Of a stretch of DNA of 38,287 bases, positions 1-10,830 are shown piece after piece. The translations under genes were made by a program, and so were the position numbers. Within the stretch, counting starts at the first letter, position 1. Each line of letters starts with the position of its first letter. Source of the DNA: an uncultured Sphingobacteriaceae bacterium (GTDB lineage: Bacteria > Bacteroidota > Bacteroidia > Sphingobacteriales > Sphingobacteriaceae); the NCBI GenBank assembly GCA_946480915.1, contig CAMLLO010000041.1, positions 1-38,287 on the forward strand, in the 5' to 3' direction. A model generated the notes under the pieces. It worked only from the letters and a program-made list of their open reading frames with translations, had not been told where the DNA came from and did not search any database.

Positions 1-21
1 CTCAAAAGCAAATAAAATTCA

Positions 22-56
22 AAAGCTCGTTAGTCTAACTAACGGGCTTTTTTTTT
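22..56 (+). terminator. Intrinsic terminator of an upstream gene outside the window
   Basis: A 13-bp stem (22-34 pairing with 38-50, one G-U pair, very short loop) is followed by a run of nine T at 48-56. This is a textbook rho-independent terminator reading to the right. The gene it ends lies left of the window. From 57 to about 196 I see no gene, only AT-rich spacer. Confidence 0.85.
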
Positions 57-196
57 GTACTATCCCCTTCCTCGTAACTATTCATGCTTTATTTTAATGG
101 ATATCTAGCGGGCTTTTTTATGTTTATAGCACAAACTATCTTTTTCCTTGACCGTTTCTATTATATACATTATGGCTAAGATTTCATTTATATCTT

Positions 197-204
197 TATC
201 TTTG
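197..204 (+). promoter_or_regulatory. Promoter -7 element of the desaturase gene
   Basis: TATCTTTG is a perfect match to the Bacteroidota -7 consensus TAnnTTTG. It would place the transcription start about 10 bases before the ATG at 222. No clear TTTG -33 element is seen at the expected distance, so the match rests on one box. Confidence 0.5.
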
Positions 205-221
205 CCTCTTTAACAAAAAGC

Positions 222-1205
222 ATGAACATCAATTACGGTGCAAGAAGAGAAGTAATGCAGCATATTGAAAAATATATGCTGGATAATATTGGCGAGTACT
301 TAAAACCAATAGATACAATATGGCAACCTGCTGATTTTTTACCCGATTCAAGTAGTGAGAACTTTTTCCAGCAAGTTAAGGAATTGCAGGAAACCGCAAA
401 GGCTTTGCCTTATGATTTCTTTGCAGTACTTATTGGGGATACAATCACTGAAGAGGCTTTGCCAACCTATGAGTCGTGGTTAGCTACGGTAGAGGGCGTT
501 TCCAAAGACGAAGAAGGTGGTTGGATGAAATGGTTAAGGCATTGGACAGGTGAAGAGAATCGCCACGGCGATTTATTAAATAAGTATTTGTATTTGTCTG
601 GACGTGTGAATATGCGTCAAATGGAAATTTCTACCCAGTATTTAATTGCAGATGGATTTGATATTGGCACAGACCGAGACCCTTACAGAAATTTTATTTA
701 TACCAGTTTCCAGGAATTGGCCACCAATGTGTCACATAGGAGGGTAGCATCTCTTGCCAAAAAAGAAGGTGACACATTGCTATCTAAGATGTGCGGATTT
801 ATCGCCGGCGATGAAGCCCGTCACGCTAAGGCGTATATGGATTTTATCTATCAAATCATGCAAGTGGACCCGAATGAGGTTATGATTGCATTTGAAGATA
901 TGATGCGGAAGAAGATTGTTATGCCAGCTCATTTTCTGCGTGAAATAGGAAAGAAAGCCGGCGAAACATTTACTCATTTCGCTGATGCGGCACAGCGCTT
1001 AGGCGTTTACACAGCCGTTGATTACGTAGATATTTTACGTGATCTGATAAAGGCCTGGGAAATTGAGAAGGTAACTGGTTTAGATGATTCTGGCGAGAAA
1101 GCCAGAGATTATATTGTGAAATTGCCGGATCGCTTAATCAGGCTTGCTGAGCGAATGAAACCAGCAACACTCCAATATCAATTCAGCTGGATACATGCCA
1201 TGTAA
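222..1205 (+). CDS. Acyl-ACP desaturase (plant stearoyl-ACP desaturase type)
   Basis: Soluble di-iron fatty acid desaturase that introduces a cis double bond into acyl chains carried on acyl carrier protein, using ferredoxin and O2. All six expected iron ligands are visible: E77 in TEEALPTY, E112 and H115 in EENRH, E165 in TSFQE, E198 and H201 in DEARH. The stretch EENRHGDLLNKYLYLSGR matches, from memory, the castor plastid enzyme nearly word for word. The 327-residue length suits the bacterial members, which lack a transit peptide. There is no signal peptide or membrane segment. The gene stands alone between its own promoter-like box and a strong terminator. It probably supplies monounsaturated acyl chains for membrane lipids; the position of the double bond cannot be read from sequence. 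Confidence 0.95.
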   Translation: MNINYGARREVMQHIEKYMLDNIGEYLKPIDTIWQPADFLPDSSSENFFQQVKELQETAKALPYDFFAVLIGDTITEEALPTYESWLATVEGVSKDEEGGWMKWLRHWTGEENRHGDLLNKYLYLSGRVNMRQMEISTQYLIADGFDIGTDRDPYRNFIYTSFQELATNVSHRRVASLAKKEGDTLLSKMCGFIAGDEARHAKAYMDFIYQIMQVDPNEVMIAFEDMMRKKIVMPAHFLREIGKKAGETFTHFADAAQRLGVYTAVDYVDILRDLIKAWEIEKVTGLDDSGEKARDYIVKLPDRLIRLAERMKPATLQYQFSWIHAM

Positions 1206-1224
1206 GAAATAGATATTGAATAAG

Positions 1225-1256
1225 AAGCCGCCTTATCATCATGAGGCGGTTTTTTA
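1225..1256 (+). terminator. Intrinsic terminator after the desaturase gene
   Basis: CCGCCT at 1228-1233 pairs with AGGCGG at 1244-1249, and the stem can be extended by A-T and G-U pairs. It is followed by a T-rich tract to 1256. It starts about 20 bases after the stop codon. The minus-strand gene converges on it from the right, but the reverse U-tract is poor, so it mainly serves the plus strand. Confidence 0.85.
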
Positions 1257-1307
1257 TTTAAGCCCGAGCCATTCTTAATTGAGATCTAATTTGCCTTCCT
1301 CCATATA

Positions 1308-3473
1308 TTATTTTTTTATCAATATTTCCCAGTCAACAGGCTTTTGCAGGAGATTAAAGGTTACATCATCATTGTATCGTCTAAATAGCAAGCTGCAATT
1401 TCCGCTGTCTAATGTTAGGTTTGAAACTGAAATTTGTTCAAGGTATTCGGGAAGGACTGGCCGATCAAAAGAGATTGTTTTTGTCAGGGCGTCTATTTTT
1501 ACCTGTAAACATGCCTGTAAGAGCATAAACACAACAGCTACGGACCAGGCTTGAGGTGAGCAGGCAACCGGATATAATGTCGGGCCCTCGCTGTGTCTCC
1601 GTTCAAAACCACAATATAACTCGGGAAGACGCTGCAGTTCAATGTATAATGAAGCCCGAAATATAGCTTCTGTTAGTTTCAATACGTGTTCTCTGAGGCC
1701 ATACAGCGCCAAACCATAGGCAATAAGCGCATTGTCATGAGGCCATATGGAGCCGTTATGATATGACATCGGGTTGTATCTGTTTGTTGAAGAAGATAAG
1801 GTTCGAATACCCCATCCGCTGAACATAGTACTGCTTAATAGGGTATCGGCGAGTTTCTTTGCCTTATCATCGTCCGCGATACCAGTAAACAGACAGTGTC
1901 CGGCGTTTGATGAAACCACTCTGCACGGCTTTTTTTGTCCATCAAGCGCGAGTACATAACAGTTCAGCGCATCATCCCAAAAATTTTCATTAAAGTTATG
2001 TTTTAATTCCCTGGCCTCTTTCGTCAAACGATTTGCAAGATCCGGTTCATTCAGAATTAAGGCGAGTTTGGCGGCATGCTGTTTCGCAGCATAGACATAA
2101 GCCTGAACCTCGCATAATGCTATCGGTGTTTCGGCCAGTTCACCGGCTTCATCCATTATAGAATCATATGAGTCTTTCCAACCCTGGTTAGTGAGTCCGT
2201 TTTTCGCCTTATGCTCATATTCTACAAAACCATCGCCATCAAGGTCTCCATAGTTATTTATCCAGTCTATGGCTGCCAAAATGTTTGGCCACAATCTTTT
2301 TATTAGCTCCAGGTCTGCAGTTCTCTCATAATACATGCCAGCTAGCATAATAAATAAGGGAGTTGCGTCAATTGTACCATAATATTCTTTAAAAGGCACC
2401 TCGCCGGTATTGGCCATTTCGCCAGTACGTGCCTCGTGCAGGATTTTTCCTGGCTCTGCATCTTTTTCCGGAATAAGCTCAGTTGCTTGCTTTGAAGCCA
2501 GAAAGAATAAAACGTCTCTGCTTATTTCCGGTATTAACCATAATGTTTCGATACCGGTTATAATCCCATCACGACCGAATGGTGTATTATACCAAGGCAC
2601 CCCCGCATAAGGGTATCTGCCCGTTTCTGTTTGTGCTAACAGCGAAAGTAAATCTGCCTTTGACCGGTTTATCCAATGATTAAACTGTTCATTGGAAGTC
2701 TGAATATCTGCAAAGAGGATGCTGGTTTTATTCCTTTCCTGCTCGATTAAGTTTTTTGCCTGGTCATAACTAATGTGCTTATGACTATGGTCTCCTGATA
2801 AAAAGCGTAAGGAATAAGTTATTTTTAAGGGCTTCAGAGGGCTGAGATTTATATTAAAAACAATTCTGTTTTCTTTTATATTGTAATCTGCTTCTGTTAT
2901 AACGTTGAAAACACTTATCCTTTTTATTCCATCAAGGCCATCGTATTCCATCATACAATCATCGCCATCATCACAATATTTCACATGATTTTTTGTAACA
3001 AATCTGTCTATTCCTCTGATTTCAAAAATATCTTTAAAGTCGCCATCAAACGAAAGTTCCATTGTAAATGAACATTTCTGATTGCCATAGTGACTGCAGT
3101 CGATTTCTTCATAAAAAGCGCCTTCACGAATGAAGAGATTTCTTGAAATATGAATTGTATTATCGGGAAGGTTACAAGAAATAAGAGCCGGATTAGTAAG
3201 GTCTACTGAAAGAATATCATTGTCTTCTTTGATATTACTACTGAGCAACAAAGGCTTGTGACGATTAATTGAAAGAACAAGTTTATTAATATACCTTGTT
3301 CCCTCATGATATATTCCTTGCACCATCTTGCCATGAGGATGAATGTTGCCCCATCTGTCGAATATTCCAAAGGTGTTTGAATGATTTAGAATGTTTATTC
3401 TGTCATCCGCATTTACGGCGTCTGGCGAGATGTGAAATTTATCTTCTTCCATTAAAGATCCTTCTGTTTGCAT
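1308..3473 (-). CDS. Amylo-alpha-1,6-glucosidase / glycogen debranching-type glycoside hydrolase
   Basis: A 721-residue protein without signal peptide, so cytoplasmic. Residues about 30-225 form the beta-rich N-terminal domain typical of bacterial glycogen debranching proteins (GDE_N_bis type). The rest is an (alpha/alpha)6 barrel. Diagnostic segments are PWYNTPFGRDG (about 293-303), NQGWKDSYDS in the centre, and SIWPHDNALIAYGL towards the C terminus. The family removes alpha-1,6-linked glucose from glycogen-like glucans, though many members are untested. It lies 34 bases downstream of the glycosyltransferase gene, so the two are probably co-transcribed and act on one intracellular alpha-glucan or glycoside. 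An alternative start is the ATG at 3452, which has AAGGA six bases ahead; the ATG at 3473 lacks such a site. Confidence 0.85.
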   Translation of the reverse strand: MQTEGSLMEEDKFHISPDAVNADDRINILNHSNTFGIFDRWGNIHPHGKMVQGIYHEGTRYINKLVLSINRHKPLLLSSNIKEDNDILSVDLTNPALISCNLPDNTIHISRNLFIREGAFYEEIDCSHYGNQKCSFTMELSFDGDFKDIFEIRGIDRFVTKNHVKYCDDGDDCMMEYDGLDGIKRISVFNVITEADYNIKENRIVFNINLSPLKPLKITYSLRFLSGDHSHKHISYDQAKNLIEQERNKTSILFADIQTSNEQFNHWINRSKADLLSLLAQTETGRYPYAGVPWYNTPFGRDGIITGIETLWLIPEISRDVLFFLASKQATELIPEKDAEPGKILHEARTGEMANTGEVPFKEYYGTIDATPLFIMLAGMYYERTADLELIKRLWPNILAAIDWINNYGDLDGDGFVEYEHKAKNGLTNQGWKDSYDSIMDEAGELAETPIALCEVQAYVYAAKQHAAKLALILNEPDLANRLTKEARELKHNFNENFWDDALNCYVLALDGQKKPCRVVSSNAGHCLFTGIADDDKAKKLADTLLSSTMFSGWGIRTLSSSTNRYNPMSYHNGSIWPHDNALIAYGLALYGLREHVLKLTEAIFRASLYIELQRLPELYCGFERRHSEGPTLYPVACSPQAWSVAVVFMLLQACLQVKIDALTKTISFDRPVLPEYLEQISVSNLTLDSGNCSLLFRRYNDDVTFNLLQKPVDWEILIKK

Positions 3474-3507
3474 AACATTATCTTTTACCTGCTACATTAA
3501 TGTTTTA

Positions 3508-4635
3508 TTAATCAATCTTTATACCAGTTGTTACTGTTTTCTTATAATTACCTGATGTGTGGCCAATAAAGTCAGACATCATATTAAAACTCTGTGGATC
3601 TTCGGATTTCTGTACAGTAATAATTGAATTATAAATATTAAGATAATCTTTGGCCATTCTGGAAGCTGTAAACCGTTTTTCAAACAATTCTCTTACCTTA
3701 CTACGGTTAAGCTGAGGCAACTGGCTAACAGCGGCTATTGCTTCTTCAACAGAATTCACCACAAAACCAGATTGTTTGTCGTCAATTATTTCGGGAACCG
3801 AGCCCCGATTAGTCGCAATAACAGGTGTTCCGCAAGACATAGCTTCGATCATTACCATGCCGAAAGGCTCTTCCCATTGAATCGGAAAGAGAACCGCTTT
3901 GGCATTTCCCATAAACTCAGTTTTCTGATGTTCATTTATCTCGCCGTAAAATGTAATCAAAGGATGTTCTAACAAATGCTTAATATTCATCTCATAGTAT
4001 TCTTTATCCGCATTATCGATTTTTGCCGCTATTTTTAAAGGTGTGTCCGACCCGATGGCTATTTCAATGGCTTCTACAATTCCTTTTTCCGGAGAGATGC
4101 GTCCCACAAACGCCAGATAGCCTCCATCGCCTTGCCCCTGGTGATGTAAGTTTAGCGGCAGTCCGTGATGTACAACGCCAGCCCAGTTTGCCTGGGGAAG
4201 TGGCTTTTGCTGATTTCTGGAAATAGAAACCACTTTTTGCGAACTGAACTTATTATAAACTGCTTGCAAATCGGGAATGTCTAATCTGCCGTGCAGAGTC
4301 GTCACACTTGGAACGTTAAGGTGTTCGGTGAATGGAAAATGAAGGTAATCGATGTGAAAATGAAGTATATCAAATTCGTGAATCCGTTCCTTTACCTCCT
4401 GAATCTGAACTATGTGATGAGCTAAAGAATCTACGCAGTCTGATTTTAAGCGTAGGCCGGTGTCAACATTCGAAATCAATTTTGCACTGGTAATTGAATC
4501 ACCTGAAGCAAATAATGTTACTTCATGTCCTTGACTAACCAGTTCTTCTGTCAAATAATGGACTACCCGCTCAGTCCCTCCGTACAGCTTTGGGGGTACA
4601 GCTTCATATAGAGGAGCTATTTGTGCAATTTTCAT
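3508..4635 (-). CDS. Family 4 glycosyltransferase (GT-B fold)
   Basis: A 375-residue retaining glycosyltransferase. The N-terminal Rossmann half shows the glycine motif YGGTERVVHYL (about 18-28). The C-terminal half carries FVGRISPEKG (176-185) and the EPFGMVMIE motif (E256 and E264, the EX7E nucleotide-sugar signature). It then shows SCGTPVIATNRGSVPEII. No signal peptide is seen, so it acts in the cytoplasm. Donor and acceptor cannot be told from sequence. The neighbouring debranching-type hydrolase 34 bases downstream hints at glucan or osmolyte metabolism. The start is supported by an AAGGAGG Shine-Dalgarno site at 4649-4643, seven bases upstream, which is unusually strong for Bacteroidota. 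Confidence 0.9.
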   Translation of the reverse strand: MKIAQIAPLYEAVPPKLYGGTERVVHYLTEELVSQGHEVTLFASGDSITSAKLISNVDTGLRLKSDCVDSLAHHIVQIQEVKERIHEFDILHFHIDYLHFPFTEHLNVPSVTTLHGRLDIPDLQAVYNKFSSQKVVSISRNQQKPLPQANWAGVVHHGLPLNLHHQGQGDGGYLAFVGRISPEKGIVEAIEIAIGSDTPLKIAAKIDNADKEYYEMNIKHLLEHPLITFYGEINEHQKTEFMGNAKAVLFPIQWEEPFGMVMIEAMSCGTPVIATNRGSVPEIIDDKQSGFVVNSVEEAIAAVSQLPQLNRSKVRELFEKRFTASRMAKDYLNIYNSIITVQKSEDPQSFNMMSDFIGHTSGNYKKTVTTGIKID

Positions 4636-4972
4636 AGTTTAACCTCCTTATAAGAATAATGCCAAGGAAAGCCGCATTGTTTTTACTAATATCATTTCCA
4701 GCCGATTGAATCACCGTTCTTCGGCCAGATAAAGCTGTCTGGTCGGGTCGCCGATTGATTAAACCATCGTTTTGACGAAACCCCGAAAGCATAAAACAAT
4801 TTTCAGGCTAATAAGTAGTTAGGTAATTGGTTCCTGAAAATGAGGATGATATATGGAAAATCCTTTAATGGGAGATCATTGAGTGCAAAACCCTATTAGC
4901 AACGATTTTTTGTGAGGGGAGCTTTTAATAGAAGACATATGTTTTTCAACTAATTTAATAAGCATTTATGAT
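4636..4972. other. Divergent intergenic region with a 9-bp inverted repeat
   Basis: This 337-base stretch separates the minus-strand glycosyltransferase operon from the plus-strand membrane protein gene and should hold both promoters. ATTTTCAGG at 4799-4807 and CCTGAAAAT at 4833-4841 form a perfect 9-bp inverted repeat 25 bases apart, a possible operator or weak hairpin. I found no convincing TAnnTTTG element on either strand. Confidence 0.4.
4643..4649 (-). promoter_or_regulatory. Strong Shine-Dalgarno site of the glycosyltransferase gene
   Basis: On the minus strand AAGGAGG lies seven bases before the ATG at 4635. It fixes this start and argues against the overlapping upstream frame at 4604-4792. 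Confidence 0.75.
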
Positions 4973-5359
4973 ATGCTTCAAATCCTGGATGTATTTTTTA
5001 CAATGCTTCATCTCGCCGTCATTGGGTTTAATCTTTCCGGTTGGATATGGGAAAAGACTAAAAAGCTGCATTTTTACTGTATTGTTCTAACCGGAGTTTG
5101 TTGGTTTATTCTGGGCATTTGGTATGGCTTCGGGTATTGCCCGATAACAGACTGGCAGTGGCAGGTAAAAGAAAAGCTCGGAGAAGGGGATTTGCCAAAT
5201 TCCTTTATTAAATACTTCGCAGATAAGATTAGTGGTGAAAATATAAACGCCTTCTTGATTGATGTGATCACTGCCCTGGTTTTTTTCCTGACTGCGGCAT
5301 TATCAGTTTATGTAAATTTTATAAAAAAGCGCGGACAATCTGAAATTTGGCACAAATAG
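4973..5359 (+). CDS. Small three-helix membrane protein resembling DUF2784
   Basis: A 128-residue protein with hydrophobic segments at about 5-26, 34-57 and 98-120, so probably an inner-membrane protein. The central stretch YCPITDWQWQVKEKLG, followed by SFIKYF, resembles the CPLTxxE...LR...Y/FI core of the DUF2784 family, whose function is unknown. The start is the ATG at 4973; another ATG at 4968 is out of frame. It is divergent from the glycosyltransferase operon and has no clear partner. The family assignment is from memory of the pattern and is moderately sure; the membrane topology is clearer. Confidence 0.65.
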   Translation: MLQILDVFFTMLHLAVIGFNLSGWIWEKTKKLHFYCIVLTGVCWFILGIWYGFGYCPITDWQWQVKEKLGEGDLPNSFIKYFADKISGENINAFLIDVITALVFFLTAALSVYVNFIKKRGQSEIWHK

Positions 5360-5487
5360 ATAAATTCTCTAAGCAAGTTAGCTCCATTTCTCGAATAGCC
5401 GAGCTGAAGGGATCGACAAGGATTACCAGAGCGGGAGCATATGAAAAATTGAAAATAATTAATAACGTGACGGGTTGAAAAGCAAGG

Positions 5488-6096
5488 TCAGGCCTCCTTT
5501 TCCAATAAGCCCTTTGTCAACTTGTTCCATTGAAATTTAGAAAAACCAGCAATTGCTCCAAGCCCGACCAGAATATCACGGGTTTTGCTCTTTGCATCTT
5601 TATTTGGTTTGATATTACGGTCGTAGATGCCGGCAGTTATTTTGTTCCCTTCGCGGGTTACAGTAAAAGCACTCGTTGAATCTTGAGAGTAAAAATGAGC
5701 GATCTCCTTGGAATTAGTTTTAGGATTCGAGGACGGTCGCACACGAATTCCGAGGCTTTCCATTTCCGCTTCGGATACTATATTCATATCTTCCACATGT
5801 ACCCAGTCATAGCCTTCTCCAGCAATAGATCCAGGTCCGGGTATATTAATTTTAAAGTAGTCACCCTTTGCAACTCTCCTATTTACTTCATTTCCATCTT
5901 TATCTGCCAATTGAAACTTGGCTGTAAGAATACCCGCGATCTTATGCCATGAATTAACGTCCAAGAGCCGTTGTTTCACTATGCCAAAAAATGCTTTTGC
6001 TTCCTCCGCATTTGCTAATTCGATAGAATCTTCAGAATTAATTACCGCTCCGGTTTTATTTTCAGGAACTACCCTTGTGTAATTTTTTTCTCCCAT
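5488..6096 (-). CDS. Conserved-looking protein of unknown function, 202 residues
   Basis: I do not recognise a family. The protein has no signal peptide and no hydrophobic segment long enough for a membrane helix, so it is probably cytoplasmic. The middle (about 45-150) is mixed and polar and includes GDYFKINIPGPGSIAGEGYDW and WVHVEDM. The C-terminal third contains TREGNKITAGIYDRNIKPN, then a short glycine-rich stretch GLGAIAGFSKFQWNKL. Codon use looks like that of its neighbours. It stands alone on the minus strand, divergent from the beta-galactosidase operon by 288 bases. The upstream sequence shows no Shine-Dalgarno site. It is likely a real gene because of its length, normal composition and lack of any overlapping gene. 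Confidence 0.7.
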   Translation of the reverse strand: MGEKNYTRVVPENKTGAVINSEDSIELANAEEAKAFFGIVKQRLLDVNSWHKIAGILTAKFQLADKDGNEVNRRVAKGDYFKINIPGPGSIAGEGYDWVHVEDMNIVSEAEMESLGIRVRPSSNPKTNSKEIAHFYSQDSTSAFTVTREGNKITAGIYDRNIKPNKDAKSKTRDILVGLGAIAGFSKFQWNKLTKGLLEKEA

Positions 6097-6301
6097 GGCA
6101 CCGATCTTTATAATTCAACTCGCACCCCCAGCAGAATGTTTATGATTTTTCACCAAACATTTATCATTAAAAGAACGGATAAAGAAACCACATCGAAAAG
6201 TTCAAGATATAGATATTGGCACCCGCGGACTATGGTTCAGCTGAATGATTATAGGCTAATACAAAAATTAAAAACATTACATGTGGGCTAAAACCGTTTT
6301 G

Positions 6302-6357
6302 CCCCCTCCTTATTGTTAATTTACCCCTTTTAGTTTGATATTTTTAGCGTTTTTTTG
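6302..6357 (+). promoter_or_regulatory. C-rich direct-repeat operator and promoter of the GH2 operon
   Basis: Half-sites CCCCC at 6302-6306 (in TTTTGCCCCCT) and CCCC at 6324-6327 (in TTACCCCTTTT) are 21 bp apart by their last C. A TTTTTTTG box at 6350-6357 starts 23 bases after the second half-site and may act as the -7 element, giving a leader of about 20 bases. The same layout occurs before four other transcription units here. Confidence 0.6.
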
Positions 6358-6384
6358 TAATATCAAAATTATACCCAATTCTAA

Positions 6385-9515
<3,131 letters not shown>

Positions 9516-9516
<1 letters not shown>

Positions 9517-10745
9517 TGAACAAATTATTAGTCTCAGTTATTGTCGGTTTTATTTGTGTTACTATTGCCGCGGCGCAGGAAAAAAAGACAGCAACAAAGG
9601 ACAGGAAAGAATGGCTGAGCTATTTAGATAAAGTAGCCCGGCCAGTGCTTTCCAATATTGCAGCAGAGCAGTTGAAAGAAAAGATGCCTGTTGTCTTATC
9701 AAAAAAAATCGACAATCCGGAGTCACGGGCGCAGGTTGCTTATCTCGAGGCATTCGGTCGGACCTTGAGCGGTATTGCACCCTGGCTAAATCTGGAGGGA
9801 GGAACAAAGCAGGAAATAGCCTTGAGAAATCAATATCGCGAATGGGCCTTAAAAGGTTTAGCAAATTCGGTAAACCCAAATTCAAAAGATTACCTGAGAT
9901 GGGACGGCGGTCAGCCTTTGGTTGATGCCTCTTTTGTTGCCCTGGGCCTAATAAGATGCCCATGGCTGTGGGAGCATTCGGATAAAAAGGTGCAGCAGCA
10001 AGTGGTTGATGCGTTTAAAAAAACACGCAACACCATTCCTGTATACACCAATTGGATCTTGTTTTCTGGAATGATTGAAGCATTTTTTTGTAGATATGAT
10101 CTAGAATATGACAAAGTAAGAATAGAGTTTGCTGTTAGAGAATTTGCTAACCATTGGTATACCGGAGACGGAATGTACTCTGACGGAATGAATTTCTCGT
10201 ATGACTATTACAATAGCATCGTTATTCAGCCTTATCTTGCTACAATATTAGAAGTAATCAACAGCAAACAAAAAACCTATAATTGGTACGCACCCCAGCT
10301 GGAAAAAATCAATAAGCGTTATGCTGAAATTTTAGAGAGATTAATTCATACGGATGGGTCCTATCCGGCCAGTGGCCGATCAATTACTTACCGGGCTGGA
10401 GTATTTCATCATTTAGGAGATGTAGCCCTGAGGAAAAGTTTACCGGGCTCGCTAAAACCAGCACAAGTAAGAGGAGCATTAACTGCTGTTATAAAAAAGA
10501 CTCTGGAAGCGCCTGCTACTTTTACAAAAGATGGTTGGCTAACGATAGGCCTGTATGGTAATCAGCCCAGTTTAGGAGAATTTTACATTACTACCGGGAG
10601 CCTATATCTTTGTGCGAATGTATTTCTTCCGCTTGGACTTGCAGATACTGATGAATTTTGGTCATCAGCGCCAGAACCATGGACAAGTGTGAAAATTTGG
10701 TCGGGGCAGGATGTTCCGGCAGATCATGCTTTGGATCTTAAATAA
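9516..10745 (+). CDS. DUF2264 protein, short form (possible GH154-type glycosidase)
   Basis: A 409-residue exported protein with a signal peptide ending AAAQ (about 1-21). The body matches the helical DUF2264 fold: AFGRTLSGIAPWL, then WDGGQPLVDASFVALGL, MYSDGMNFSYDYYNS and ASGRSITYRAG (motif GRSITYR near 287-293). As I recall, DUF2264 overlaps CAZy family GH154, whose known member is a beta-glucuronidase of Bacteroides; activity here is inferred only. The ATG at 9516 is preferred to the TTG at 9513 and gives a one-base TGATG overlap with the beta-galactosidase gene, so translation is probably coupled. It lacks the C-terminal beta-sandwich of the next gene's product. Confidence 0.85.
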
Positions 10746-10759
10746 AGCCAATTTTTTTA

Positions 10760-10785
10760 AACAAACTCATTGGTTGGAGTTTGTT
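10760..10785 (+). other. Intercistronic hairpin between the two DUF2264 genes
   Basis: AACAAACTC at 10760-10768 pairs perfectly with GAGTTTGTT at 10777-10785 across an 8-base loop. No T-run follows, so it is not a standard terminator. It may be an mRNA processing or stabilising element. AATATTTG at 10793-10800 is a weak -7-like box just after it. Confidence 0.5.
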
Positions 10786-10830
10786 CCTGTATAATATTTG
10801 CTTCTTGGTACAAAAAGAACTGATATCAAT

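Noticed and set aside
61..120. Second GGGCTTTTTTA stretch at 109-119 as a terminator
   Set aside because: There is a T-run but no matching upstream arm, so no stem can form.
4604..4792. 62-codon minus-strand frame overlapping the glycosyltransferase start
   Set aside because: It overlaps the real gene in another frame, and the AAGGAGG site supports the start at 4635. Its sequence has no signal or family pattern.
9562..9963. 133-codon minus-strand frame inside the short DUF2264 gene
   Set aside because: Antisense shadow of a well-supported gene; no start signal and no family resemblance.
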